Assembly: GCA_016700055.1 (NCBI GenBank)
Contig: CP064997.1
Location: 434,001 to 498,000, forward strand
Direction of reading: 5' to 3'
From: Actinomycetota bacterium
Lineage (GTDB): Bacteria > Actinomycetota > Acidimicrobiia > Acidimicrobiales > Ilumatobacteraceae
DNA length: 64,000 bases
The stretch's first letter is position 1. Every line of letters begins with the position of its first letter. Shown one piece after another: positions 7,644 through 15,970 of the stretch. The position numbers and the translations under genes were made by a program. The notes beneath the pieces are model-generated. The model saw only the letters and a program-made list of their open reading frames with translations, was not told the origin of the DNA and did not search any database.

Positions 7644-8878
7644 CCGCCGTCCTCGGGGGGTGCGCTGGTGCTCGACGACGGCGTCGTCGACAGGTCGGGC
7701 GGTTGGCGCTCGGCGAGCACTTCCAAGAAGTCTTCGCCGAGCACGATGCGGATGTCGATCCCTTCGACCCGCTCGGCCGCCTGCTGCACCGTGAACTGAC
7801 CGAGCACCGACTCGTACAGCGCGAGGTCCTTGCGGTCGATGTCGAACACGTACTCGAGCACCGTCTCCGACGGCGGGGTGCCGCCGACCTCACGGACGAG
7901 CTGGACGTTGGCGCCGAAGTAGTAGAGCCACGAGATGACGTCTTTCGTGACGTCGGCGTCGTTGAACGAGCTGTCGATCTGGAAGACGAGCCCGGGGTTG
8001 GGAGCGCCGACCGCGCTCGGCGCCACGCTCGCCATCACCAGCACGATCTCGGGCTTGGAGACGAGCATCAGGTCGAGGCCGTCGGGATTGCCCGAGCCTT
8101 CCCCGACGGGCTCGTACTGCAGCTGCCAGGCCGACACCGGGCCCGACAACAACGCGGTGAAGAAGCCCGCGACGTCGGCGGGCGCTTCGGCACCCGCGTC
8201 GGGGATGGTCACGGCCGGCTGCAATCCGGCCACCCCGTCGCCTGCCGCCGCGGCGACGGCCTCCCAGACGGCCTTCACGTGCGGCAACCGCTCCGCCTCG
8301 CTGGCCTCCGCGGGTATGGCGGTGAGCGCCAGCGCCGCCTGCTCGGCGGTCAGCAACTGCTCTCCCGCTGGCACCACCACCGAGTCGCCGTCGACGACGT
8401 CGGCCGCGAACGTGACCGGCAGGTCGCCGAGGGGGTCGATCAGCCCGGCGAGCTCACCGGCGTCCACCACAGCGGCCACGTCGAGCGACACGTTCATCAG
8501 GCTCTCGACGCCGAACACCAGGCCGTCGAGACCGCCGGAATCGAACCAAGCTCCCACCGGCTTGGGGTCGAGGTCCTCGAGCACCGTCTCGACCGCGTTG
8601 ACCGGCACGGACACGATCGTGCCGCCGCTGCCGTCGGGCTGCAGAGCCAGCACGGCGAGCATCGCGAGCGTGCCCTCGTCGTCGACGCCGGCGAGCAGCC
8701 CGGTCGGGGTGACGGGGATCGACCTGGTGCTGACCGGCACCACCGCCTTCGCCGCGCGCGAATCGCGGATCGCGCGCCACGCCGCGACGCCGAGCACGGG
8801 CAGGGCACCGAGCACGAGCAGGCCGGCGAGGAAGGCGGCGATCGTGATCCGTCGGCGACGGCCGGCCAGCGCGCTCAC
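7640..8878 (-). CDS. LytR/CpsA-like membrane-anchored envelope protein
   Basis: 412 residues. After a short basic start (VSALAGRRRRIT) comes one membrane segment at about residues 14-32 (AAFLAGLLVLGALPVLGVAA), then a large extracytoplasmic region and a Ser/Thr-rich C-terminal tail. The region resembles LytR_C/LCP-associated proteins found between nadD and rsfS in other actinobacteria, but I cannot see the arginine set of catalytic LCP phosphotransferases, so it may be non-catalytic. It starts with GTG overlapping the nadD stop (GTGA) and ends overlapping the rsfS start (ATGA), so the three genes are translated as a unit. Confidence 0.75.
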   Translation of the reverse strand: MSALAGRRRRITIAAFLAGLLVLGALPVLGVAAWRAIRDSRAAKAVVPVSTRSIPVTPTGLLAGVDDEGTLAMLAVLALQPDGSGGTIVSVPVNAVETVLEDLDPKPVGAWFDSGGLDGLVFGVESLMNVSLDVAAVVDAGELAGLIDPLGDLPVTFAADVVDGDSVVVPAGEQLLTAEQAALALTAIPAEASEAERLPHVKAVWEAVAAAAGDGVAGLQPAVTIPDAGAEAPADVAGFFTALLSGPVSAWQLQYEPVGEGSGNPDGLDLMLVSKPEIVLVMASVAPSAVGAPNPGLVFQIDSSFNDADVTKDVISWLYYFGANVQLVREVGGTPPSETVLEYVFDIDRKDLALYESVLGQFTVQQAAERVEGIDIRIVLGEDFLEVLAERQPPDLSTTPSSSTSAPPEDGG

Positions 8879-9465
8879 CGGTCGGCACCGCGGTACAGGG
8901 CGCGTTCGGCGATGACGTCGAGCACCGGCGCGGTGACCAGGTAGTCGAGCGGGCGACCATCTACGAAACGCGCCCGCAGATCGGTGCTCGACACCTCGAG
9001 CCGGGGTACCTCCACCCGCACCCAGTGGATGCCCTCGGGGAGTTGCACGGGCGCGCCCGGGCGGTCGACGACGACGATGTGGCTGTTGGCGACCACCTCG
9101 CCGAAGCGTTCCCAGGTGGGGAGCCCGGCGGCGGCGTCGTCTCCGACGATGGTGTACAGCTCGGCCGAGGGGCAGCATCGGCGCAGTTCGGCGAGGGTGT
9201 CGGCGGTGAAGCTGGGCCCACCGTGGTCGATCTCGAGCCGGCCGGCAAGCAACCCGTCGACGCCTTCTACCGCTGCGGCGACCATCGCGAAGCGGTCTTC
9301 GGCGTCGGTTATCCGCCGGCTGGACTCCTTCTGCCAGGGCACGTTCGCGACCATCAAGACGACGATGTCGAGCGACAGGGCATGGCGGACGTTCACCGCG
9401 GTCACGAGGTGTCCGACGTGGGGCGGGTCGAATGTGCCACCGAACAGGCCGATGCGGCGCGGCAT
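8875..9465 (-). CDS. nadD: nicotinate-nucleotide adenylyltransferase
   Basis: 196 residues. Joins nicotinate mononucleotide and ATP to give deamido-NAD in NAD synthesis. The nucleotidyltransferase signature GGTFDPPHVGH is at the N-terminus and the second family motif appears as VSSTDLRAR near the C-terminus, in place of the usual ISSTxIR. The ATG at 9465 gives the usual MPRRIGLFGGTF start; an in-frame GTG at 9477 would add four residues and neither has a clear ribosome binding site. First gene of the operon with the LytR_C-like protein and rsfS. Confidence 0.95.
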   Translation of the reverse strand: MPRRIGLFGGTFDPPHVGHLVTAVNVRHALSLDIVVLMVANVPWQKESSRRITDAEDRFAMVAAAVEGVDGLLAGRLEIDHGGPSFTADTLAELRRCCPSAELYTIVGDDAAAGLPTWERFGEVVANSHIVVVDRPGAPVQLPEGIHWVRVEVPRLEVSSTDLRARFVDGRPLDYLVTAPVLDVIAERALYRGADR

Positions 9466-9820
9466 GTTCTCAGGCACGGCGGGGAAGTCTAGGCAGCATC
9501 GCCGGTCGGTGGTCCTTCACCGTCGCGGCGGTTTCGACTGGGCGCGCTCCTACCAAGCTCTCACCGGATTCAAGGAGACAGGGCAGGCCAGGTGTGTTAT
9601 GGTACTCACTCCCCCAAATATTCACCCCCCTTAACCTCAGCAGATCTTGTCACCGCACAGTTCGCCGCGACGTCCCGGCTCCGGCCGACCCCCCGACGCG
9701 CGGCACATGGGCGGCTGGTGGCACTCGGCGCCCGGCAGGCGCCTTGGAACCGACCGGTGTGTCCTTTGACACGTTATCGGTTGGAATGCTCACTACCTAC
9801 GAACGGTTGTACGACACGCC
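9466..9820. other. intergenic region upstream of nadD and the sigma factor
   Basis: About 355 bases without a gene, separating divergent nadD and the sigma factor. The open frames across it have no coding character. It contains a candidate promoter at 9575-9604 and an isolated TTGACA at 9766-9771 for which I find no matching -10. A GGCGCC/GGCGCC inverted pair lies near 9728-9744. If the 9599 promoter is used, the sigma gene has a leader of roughly 200 bases. Confidence 0.6.
9575..9604 (+). promoter_or_regulatory. candidate promoter for the sigma factor gene
   Basis: GAGACA (9575-9580), an 18-bp spacer, and an extended -10 TGTTATGGT (9596-9604). The -35 matches TTGACA at four of six positions and the -10 matches TATAAT at four of six. 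It points towards the sigma gene. Read by eye only. Confidence 0.35.
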
Positions 9821-10651
9821 ATGAATGACTCCATCGGTCTCTACCTAAACGACATCGGCAAGGTCCCGCTGCTCACTGCCGAAGACGAGCGGGTGCTCTC
9901 TCGCGCCATCGAGCGTGGCCGTGAGGCCGCCGAGCGCCTCGCCAACGGCGAGCGCACCAACCGCGAGATCCGCAACACCATCAAAGAGGCCGCCGCCGCG
10001 AAGGACCGCTTCATCCGGGCCAACCTGCGCCTCGTGGTCTCCATCGCCCGGCGGTATCCGCTGCCCCAGGGCATGGACCTGCTCGACCTCATCCAGGAGG
10101 GCAACCTCGGCCTCGAGCACGCCGTCGACAAGTTCGACTGGCGCCGTGGCTTCAAGTTCTCCACCTACGCCACGTTCTGGATCCGCCAGGCGATCGGGCG
10201 CGCGCTCGACCAGAAGGCGAGCCTGATCCGCATCCCCGGCGACCGCTCCGCCAGCCTGCGTGCGGCCCTGCGCCAGGCCTCGGGCGACGGCGAGACGCTC
10301 GACGCGGGCAACGCCGAGCTGCACCGCCTCACCACCCCGGTGTCGCTCGACAAGACCATCGGCGACGACGGCGACGCCACCCTCGGCGATCTGATGGCCA
10401 ACGGCGACGGGACGCCCGAAGACCACGTGATGGCCCTCGTCGACACCGCCCTGCTCGATGAGCTGCTCGGCACGCTCGACAATCGCGCCCGGTTCGCCGT
10501 AGAAGCCCGCTTCGGTCTGCTCGACGGCGAGCGCAAGAGCTTCCGTGAAGTCGGCGAGAAGCTCGGGGTGACCGCCGAGGCCGCCCGCCGCCTCGTCAGC
10601 CGCGCGGTCGCCGGCCTGCGTGAGGACGCCGAGCGCATCCTCGCCGCCTGA
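9821..10651 (+). CDS. sigma-70 family RNA polymerase sigma factor (group 2-like, divergent region 4)
   Basis: 276 residues, short for a primary sigma. Region 1.2 (DSIGLYLNDIGKVPLLTAED), region 2 ([17 protein letters not shown]... [20 protein letters not shown]... [19 protein letters not shown]) and part of region 3 are well conserved and close to RpoD. Region 4.2 is not: where RpoD has [17 protein letters not shown] this protein has VTAEAARRLVSRAVAGL, so the usual -35-contacting residues are replaced. It therefore probably uses a different -35 element or relies on the -10 region. Upstream is a 355-base regulatory region; a 12-bp hairpin follows the stop. It could be a stress or stationary-phase sigma; the stimulus is unknown. 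Confidence 0.9.
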   Translation: MNDSIGLYLNDIGKVPLLTAEDERVLSRAIERGREAAERLANGERTNREIRNTIKEAAAAKDRFIRANLRLVVSIARRYPLPQGMDLLDLIQEGNLGLEHAVDKFDWRRGFKFSTYATFWIRQAIGRALDQKASLIRIPGDRSASLRAALRQASGDGETLDAGNAELHRLTTPVSLDKTIGDDGDATLGDLMANGDGTPEDHVMALVDTALLDELLGTLDNRARFAVEARFGLLDGERKSFREVGEKLGVTAEAARRLVSRAVAGLREDAERILAA

Positions 10652-10678
10652 GCGCGAGCACCTAGAGAGACCTCCCCG

Positions 10679-10717
10679 ACGGCCCGGTGGCACACGCCAC
10701 CGGGCCGTTAGGCTTTT
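10679..10717 (+). terminator. hairpin terminator after the sigma gene
   Basis: Perfect 12-bp inverted repeat, ACGGCCCGGTGG (10679-10690) and CCACCGGGCCGT (10697-10708), around a 6-base loop CACACG, followed by TAGGCTTTT. It lies 28 bases after the sigma stop. Its tail overlaps the -10-like TAGGCT ahead of the DAHP synthase start, so termination and initiation share this spot. Confidence 0.7.
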
Positions 10718-10722
10718 CGATC

Positions 10723-12078
10723 GTGGCGCAGAGCTGGAACCCGACCTCTTGGCGATCGCGTCCCGCCGAGCAGCAGCCCGACTGGCCCGACCAAGCAGAC
10801 CTCGATCGGGCGCTCAAGGTGATCGAGGGATTCCCTCCGCTCGTCTTTGCCGGCGAGGCGCGCTCGCTGCAGTCCTCGCTCGGCCAGGTGGCCGCAGGCA
10901 ACGCGTTCTTGCTGCAAGCAGGTGATTGCGCCGAGAGCTTCGGTGAGTTCTCGGCCAACAACATCCGCGACAAGCTGCGCGTGATCCTGCAGATGGCGGT
11001 GGTGCTGACGTACAGCCTCGGCGTGCCGGTGGTGAAGGTCGGGCGGATGGCCGGCCAGTTCGCGAAGCCACGCTCGTACGCCACCGAGATGGTCGGCGAC
11101 GTCGAGCTGCCGAGCTTCCGTGGCCACATCGTCAACGACCCGAACCCGACCGCAGCGGCGAGGGTGCCGCACCCCGAGCGCCTGGTGCAGGCGTACCACC
11201 AGTCGGCGTCCACTCTGAACCTGGTGCGCGCGTTCACGAAGGGCGGCTTCGCCGACCTCGGTCGGGTACACGCGTGGAACCAGGAGTTCGTCGCCTCCAG
11301 CCCCGAGGGTCAGCGCTACGACCAGGTGGCGGTCGAGATCGACCGGGCGTTGCGGTTCATGCGGGCCTGCGGGGTGGACACCGAGAGCCACGCCGCCCTG
11401 CACCAGACCGACGTGTTCACCAGCCACGAGGCGCTGATCCTCGGCTACGAGGAGGCCCTCACCCGGCAGGACTCGCTGACCGGTGGCTGGTACGACTGCT
11501 CGGCCCACATGCTGTGGATCGGTGAGCGCACCCGCCAGCTCGACGGCGCGCACGTCGAGTTCCTGCGCGGCGTCGGCAACCCGGTCGGCTGCAAGATCGG
11601 ACCCTCGGTCGAAGTCGACTACGTGCTCGAGCTGTGCGACCGACTGAACCCGGCACGGATCCCCGGGCGCCTGACCCTGATCAGCCGGATGGGCGCCGAC
11701 AACGTCGTCGCGGCGCTGCGCCCGCTGCTGCAAGCGGTGCGTGACGCCGGCCATCCGGTGGTGTGGGCCTGCGACCCGATGCACGCGAATACCTACACCA
11801 CCGCGAGCGGCCACAAGACCCGCCACTTCGACGACATCATGCGCGAGATCGCCGGCTTCGTCGCCGCTCACCGGGCCGAAGGCACCTGGCCAGGCGGCAT
11901 CCACGTCGAGCTCACCGGCGACAACGTCACCGAATGCGTCGGTGGTGGCGACTCGCTGTCTGACCAAGACCTCGACGACCGCTACCAGACGATGTGCGAC
12001 CCGCGACTGAACGGCCGCCAGAGCCTCGACCTCGCCTTCGGGGTGGCCGAGCTCATCCGGTCGGCAGAGCTCGCCTGA
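10723..12078 (+). CDS. aroG: class II 3-deoxy-D-arabino-heptulosonate-7-phosphate synthase
   Basis: 451 residues. Condenses phosphoenolpyruvate and erythrose 4-phosphate, the first step of the shikimate pathway. It is the plant/mycobacterial (type II) form: QAGDCAESF, VVKVGRMAGQFAKPRS, SRMGADNV, CDPMHANT and a GGIHVELTGDNVTEC block all match that class, including the metal-binding Cys and His residues. The GTG at 10723 is chosen because the longer GTG at 10687 lies inside a terminator-like hairpin, and because TAGGCT at 10709-10714 sits 8 bases upstream, as in leaderless mRNAs; there is no ribosome binding site. The symbol follows M. tuberculosis usage. Confidence 0.95.
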   Translation: MAQSWNPTSWRSRPAEQQPDWPDQADLDRALKVIEGFPPLVFAGEARSLQSSLGQVAAGNAFLLQAGDCAESFGEFSANNIRDKLRVILQMAVVLTYSLGVPVVKVGRMAGQFAKPRSYATEMVGDVELPSFRGHIVNDPNPTAAARVPHPERLVQAYHQSASTLNLVRAFTKGGFADLGRVHAWNQEFVASSPEGQRYDQVAVEIDRALRFMRACGVDTESHAALHQTDVFTSHEALILGYEEALTRQDSLTGGWYDCSAHMLWIGERTRQLDGAHVEFLRGVGNPVGCKIGPSVEVDYVLELCDRLNPARIPGRLTLISRMGADNVVAALRPLLQAVRDAGHPVVWACDPMHANTYTTASGHKTRHFDDIMREIAGFVAAHRAEGTWPGGIHVELTGDNVTECVGGGDSLSDQDLDDRYQTMCDPRLNGRQSLDLAFGVAELIRSAELA

Positions 12079-12089
12079 CCGGCGCGGCG

Positions 12090-12938
12090 ATGGAAGAGGC
12101 ACTGGCCCAGCTCGGCTCCTGGCCAGTACCGACCGCCGCCGCCGCGATCGTCGGCCCCGACGGGGTATTCGCCCAGTGCGGCCCGCCCGACCACCGCTTC
12201 CGGCTCGCCTCCATCTCCAAGGTGTGCACCGCGTGGGCTGTGCTCGTCGCCGTCGAGGAGGGTTCTGTCCACCTCGACGAGCCGGCCGGACCTGCGGGCA
12301 GCACGCTGCGCCACCTGCTCAGCCACGCCGGTGGATACCCCTTCGACGGCGAGCGTCCGCTGCTCGCGCCCGAACGCAAGCGGATCTACTCCAACACCGG
12401 GATCGAGGTGGCAGCGCGACACGTCGCCGTGGCGACGGGCATCGACTTCGCCGACTACCTGCGCGAGGCCGTGTTCGAGCCCCTCGCGATGACGTCGACC
12501 GCGCTGGCTGGCTCGCCCGCGCACGCGGTGTGGAGCACGCTCACCGACACGGCACGCTTCGCCGCCGAGCTGCTACGACCTCGCCTGCTGGCGCCGGCCA
12601 CCGCCGCGCAGGCCACGACCATCCAGTTCGCGACGCTCGACGGCACGGTGCCCGGGCTCGGCACGTTCCGGCCGTGTCCGTGGGGGCTCGGGCCCGAGAT
12701 CCGCGGCGCGAAGCAACCGCACTGGACGGGGCTCGCCAACTCGCCGGCCACCTTCGGCCACTTCGGCGGCGCGGGCACGATGCTGTGGGTCGACCCGGTG
12801 GCCGACATCGCGCTGGTCGCACTCACCGACCGCCCCTTCGACGAATGGGCGCCAGAGGCGCTGCAGCACTGGTCCGCGCTCTCCGACTCCGTGCTCGCCG
12901 CTGCCCCAGCCCGCGAAGTGCAAGAGGCTCCGGCGTGA
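12090..12938 (+). CDS. serine hydrolase of the beta-lactamase/esterase EstB family
   Basis: 282 residues of the penicillin-binding-protein-like serine hydrolase fold. The SxxK nucleophile motif is ASISKV, the second motif is YSN (RIYSNTG), and the third is HFG in FGHFGGAG, which replaces KTG as in class C-like esterases and DD-peptidases. There is no signal peptide, so the protein is probably cytosolic and acts on a small ester or amide, not on cell wall. It lies 11 bases after aroG and overlaps the next gene by 4 bases (GTGA), so the three may be one operon. Substrate unknown. Confidence 0.85.
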   Translation: MEEALAQLGSWPVPTAAAAIVGPDGVFAQCGPPDHRFRLASISKVCTAWAVLVAVEEGSVHLDEPAGPAGSTLRHLLSHAGGYPFDGERPLLAPERKRIYSNTGIEVAARHVAVATGIDFADYLREAVFEPLAMTSTALAGSPAHAVWSTLTDTARFAAELLRPRLLAPATAAQATTIQFATLDGTVPGLGTFRPCPWGLGPEIRGAKQPHWTGLANSPATFGHFGGAGTMLWVDPVADIALVALTDRPFDEWAPEALQHWSALSDSVLAAAPAREVQEAPA

Positions 12939-13396
12939 CCACCTTCCAGCCCGGCGACCGCATCCGCATCGTGCTCGACGGCGACGACGGGCTGCCCCTC
13001 GTGCGCTACGGCTTCGTCGGCTCGCAGGTGTCGCCGGAGGGGCCGGTGGTGGTGATGCTCGACGGCGAGCTGGGCGGTGACGTCGTCGCCATCGACTGCG
13101 TCGAACCGGTCACCGTCGCCACCGTCGAGCTGTGCCTACAAGGCGACGACCTGATCCAGAACCCGGCCCTGCGCCAGGGGCTGATCGCGATGTGGTGCGC
13201 CGAAGCCGAGACCGCGGGGCTGGCCGTCGACGCGCTCCATCCGATGGGCAACGGAGTTCCCGAGGCCGGGGGCAGGTGGGCCCTCGCCAACCTGCTCTCC
13301 GGCGGGGTGCCCTATGTGGTGCGCGCCGAGCCGTGCCGCACCGAGCCGGGGTTGGTGCGGGTGCACGCCGTGCGGCCCGACCCGCCCGTCGGCTAG
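12935..13396 (+). CDS. hypothetical protein coupled to the serine hydrolase
   Basis: 153 residues, no family recognised. The N-terminal half (VTTFQPGDRIRIVLDGDD...) is beta-rich and acidic, reminiscent of a small SH3-like or KOW-like barrel; the C-terminal half includes LQGDDLIQNPALRQGLIAMWCAEAE and a conserved-looking GRWALANLLSGGVPYVVRAE. Its GTG start overlaps the hydrolase stop (GTGA), which argues for a shared role. It converges with the thiolase gene, 12 bases apart. Confidence 0.7.
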   Translation: MTTFQPGDRIRIVLDGDDGLPLVRYGFVGSQVSPEGPVVVMLDGELGGDVVAIDCVEPVTVATVELCLQGDDLIQNPALRQGLIAMWCAEAETAGLAVDALHPMGNGVPEAGGRWALANLLSGGVPYVVRAEPCRTEPGLVRVHAVRPDPPVG

Positions 13397-13408
13397 CGAG
13401 GCGCTCGG

Positions 13409-14611
13409 CTAGCTGAGGCGCTCGACGATCATCGCCATGCCCTGACCGCCGCCGACGCACATCGACTCGAGCCCGATCGACTTGTCCTCCCACTGGAGGC
13501 CGTTGATGAGGGTGGTCATGATGCGGGCGCCGGTCATCCCGAACGGGTGGCCGAGGGCGATCGCCCCGCCGTGCACGTTGAGCTTGTCCATCGGGATGCC
13601 GAGGTGCTCGGCCGAAGGCAGTACCTGCGCGGCGAAGGCCTCGTTGATCTCGACCAGGTCGACGTCGTCGATCGTCAAGCCGGCACGCTTCAGCGCCATC
13701 CGGCAGGCCTCGATCGGGCCGAGACCCATGATCTCCGGGTCGAGTCCTGACACCCCGGTCGACACCACCCGCGCGAGAGGGGTGAGGCCGAGCGCCTTCG
13801 CCTTGGTGTCGCTCATCACCACCACTGCGGCCGCGCCGTCGTTCAGCGGGCAGGCGTTACCGGCGGTGATCTGGCCGTCGGGGCGGAAAACGGCCTTCAG
13901 CCCGGCGAGGCCCTCCAGCGTGGTGCCGGCGCGAGGCCCGTCGTCGCGGGAGACGACGGTGCCGTCGGGCAGCGTCAGCGGGACGATCTCGCGCTCGAAG
14001 AAGCCGTTCTCGATGTGCTCCACGGCGAGGTCCTGGGAGCGCTTGGCGAACGCGTCCATCGCCTCACGGGTGACGCCTTCCACCTCACGCACGTTCTCTG
14101 CCGTCTGGCCCATCGCGATGTAGATGTCGGGAAGGCCCTCTTGGGGGGCCCACGAGGGCTGGCCACCCTGGGCGCGCAGCTGGGTGCGATCGCCGGAGGG
14201 CTTGAAGATCGGGTTCGGCGCGGTGTCCGACGCGCCGGCCGCGTACCGGCTGACGGTCTCTACCCCCGCGGCGATGAAGCAGTCACCCTCGCCGGCCTTG
14301 ATCGCGTGGGCGGCCATGCGGATCGTCTGCAGGCTCGAAGAGCAGTAGCGGTTGACCGTGACGCCGGGGCAGGTGTCGAGCCCGGCGAGGATCGCCACGA
14401 CCCGCCCGACGTTGAACCCGGCCTCGCCGGCAGGCTGACCGACGCCCATGATCAGGTCTTCGATCTGGTCGGTCGGCAGCTGGGGCACCTTCGCGAGCAG
14501 CGCCTTCACGATCTGGGCAGCCATGTCGTCGGGGCGCATGGAGGCGAGCGAGCCCTTGTTCGCCCGTCCGATCGGGCTGCGGGCGGTGGCGACGATGACG
14601 GCTTCGGTCAC
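13409..14611 (-). CDS. thiolase (acetyl-CoA C-acyltransferase)
   Basis: 400 residues. Cleaves 3-ketoacyl-CoA with CoA (or condenses two acyl-CoA). The nucleophile cysteine is in NRYCSSSLQTI (about residue 90), the active-site histidine in GGAIALGHPFG, and the second cysteine in CVGGGQGMA; EINEAFAAQ is also present, so all catalytic elements are intact. GTG at 14611 follows an AGGGAG ribosome binding site; the upstream extension in the same frame is not needed. It is divergent from a CYP125/142-like P450, suggesting lipid or sterol side-chain catabolism, which remains inference. Confidence 0.93.
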   Translation of the reverse strand: MTEAVIVATARSPIGRANKGSLASMRPDDMAAQIVKALLAKVPQLPTDQIEDLIMGVGQPAGEAGFNVGRVVAILAGLDTCPGVTVNRYCSSSLQTIRMAAHAIKAGEGDCFIAAGVETVSRYAAGASDTAPNPIFKPSGDRTQLRAQGGQPSWAPQEGLPDIYIAMGQTAENVREVEGVTREAMDAFAKRSQDLAVEHIENGFFEREIVPLTLPDGTVVSRDDGPRAGTTLEGLAGLKAVFRPDGQITAGNACPLNDGAAAVVVMSDTKAKALGLTPLARVVSTGVSGLDPEIMGLGPIEACRMALKRAGLTIDDVDLVEINEAFAAQVLPSAEHLGIPMDKLNVHGGAIALGHPFGMTGARIMTTLINGLQWEDKSIGLESMCVGGGQGMAMIVERLS

Positions 14612-14692
14612 GGGATGCTCCCTCTTGTCGGGTTTCGTGGTGGGACGTGCACGAACGCGCAGCACGTGTCTGGCGGCCGGCTCCCGGCATCC

Positions 14693-14698
14693 TACGAT
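14693..14698 (+). promoter_or_regulatory. -10 element (TACGAT) of the P450 gene
   Basis: TACGAT ends 6 bases before the ATG at 14705, the spacing of a leaderless transcript; no ribosome binding site is present. It is one of more than a dozen starts in this window with this layout. Confidence 0.5.
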
Positions 14699-14704
14699 CC
14701 GGCC

Positions 14705-15970
14705 ATGGATGTCAAAGAGTTGCCGAAGGTGCCCGTCGACGAGATCGACTTCTCCGGCGAGGCGCTGTGGCTCGCCGACCGTGCGTACCGAGAGGGCGCA
14801 TGGAAGACGCTGCGCGACGAGCGCCCGGTGGCCTTCTTCGAAGAGCGCGTGTTCGAGGGATCACCGTTCCCGCCCGGCCCCGGCTACTACGTGATCAGCC
14901 GCCACGACGACATCTGGCACGTCAGCCGCAACGCCTCGGTCTTCTGCAGCGGGAAGGGCTCGAACATCGGCGACATGCCCCAGGAGCTGAACGAGTTCTT
15001 CGGCTCGATGATCAACATGGACGACCCCAAGCACTTCCGTCTGCGTTCCATCGTGTCCCGCGGCTTCACACCGAAGGAGATCGCGAAGGTCGAGGGCTAC
15101 GTCAAGGTGAAGGCGGCAGCGATCGTCGACGACCTGCTCGAGCGGTTCCCCGACGGTGAGTGCGACTTCGTCTCCGAGGTCGCCGCTCCCCTGCCGCTGC
15201 AGATCATCTGCGAGATGATGGGCATCCCCGCCGAGGACCACCAGCAGATCCTCAGCTGGACGAACGTCATCCTCGGCGTCGGTGACCCCGACTACGCGAC
15301 GAGCTACGACGAGCTGATGGCTGTCGCGCTGCAGATGTTCGCCTACGCGCAGGCGCTCGGCGAAGATCGCCGGGCCCGGCCCGCCGACGACATCACGTCG
15401 ATCATGATGAGTGCCGAGGTGGACGGCCAGAGCCTGACGGCGCAGGAGTTCGGCTCGTTCTTCATCCTGCTCGTCGTCGCCGGCAACGAGACCACCCGCA
15501 ACGCGGTGAGCCACGGGATGAAGGCGCTCACCGACTACCCCGACCAGCGCCAGATCTGGTTCGACGACTTCGATCTGCACACGAAGACCGCCGTGGAGGA
15601 GATCGTGCGCTGGGCGACGCCGGTGATCCACTTCCGTCGCACGGCGACGGAAGACACCGAGATCGCCGGACACCCGATCAAAGAGGGCGAAAAGGTCGTC
15701 ATGCTGTACTCCTCGGGCAACCGCGACGAGCGCGTGTTCGACGATCCCTTCCGCTTCGACGTGCGCCGTGCACCGCACCCTGCCCAGATCGGCTTCGGCG
15801 CCGGTGGCCCCCACTTCTGCCTCGGCGCGAACCTCGCCCGGCGCGAGATGACGGTGATGTTCGACGAGATCCGCACCCGGCTACCCGGTATGCGCATCAC
15901 CGGCGAGCCCGCCTACCTGCAGAGCGCGTTCATCAACGGCATCAAGCGCATGCCCTGCGCCTGGCGCTAG
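14705..15970 (+). CDS. cytochrome P450
   Basis: 421 residues, soluble bacterial class I P450 needing a ferredoxin and reductase. The I-helix oxygen-activation motif AGNETT is at 259-264, the K-helix ExxR is E299-R302, and the heme loop FGAGGPHFCLG is at 364-374 with Cys372 as thiolate ligand. The block INMDDPKHFRLRSIVSRGFTPK resembles CYP125/CYP142-type sterol or fatty-acid hydroxylases. No redox partner lies nearby. It is divergently transcribed from the thiolase; both would fit a lipid side-chain degradation role. The last 4 bases overlap the convergent tdk gene. Confidence 0.94.
   Translation: MDVKELPKVPVDEIDFSGEALWLADRAYREGAWKTLRDERPVAFFEERVFEGSPFPPGPGYYVISRHDDIWHVSRNASVFCSGKGSNIGDMPQELNEFFGSMINMDDPKHFRLRSIVSRGFTPKEIAKVEGYVKVKAAAIVDDLLERFPDGECDFVSEVAAPLPLQIICEMMGIPAEDHQQILSWTNVILGVGDPDYATSYDELMAVALQMFAYAQALGEDRRARPADDITSIMMSAEVDGQSLTAQEFGSFFILLVVAGNETTRNAVSHGMKALTDYPDQRQIWFDDFDLHTKTAVEEIVRWATPVIHFRRTATEDTEIAGHPIKEGEKVVMLYSSGNRDERVFDDPFRFDVRRAPHPAQIGFGAGGPHFCLGANLARREMTVMFDEIRTRLPGMRITGEPAYLQSAFINGIKRMPCAWR

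Noticed and set aside
9766..9771. TTGACA as a second sigma-gene promoter
   Set aside because: No acceptable -10 is found 16-19 bases downstream.
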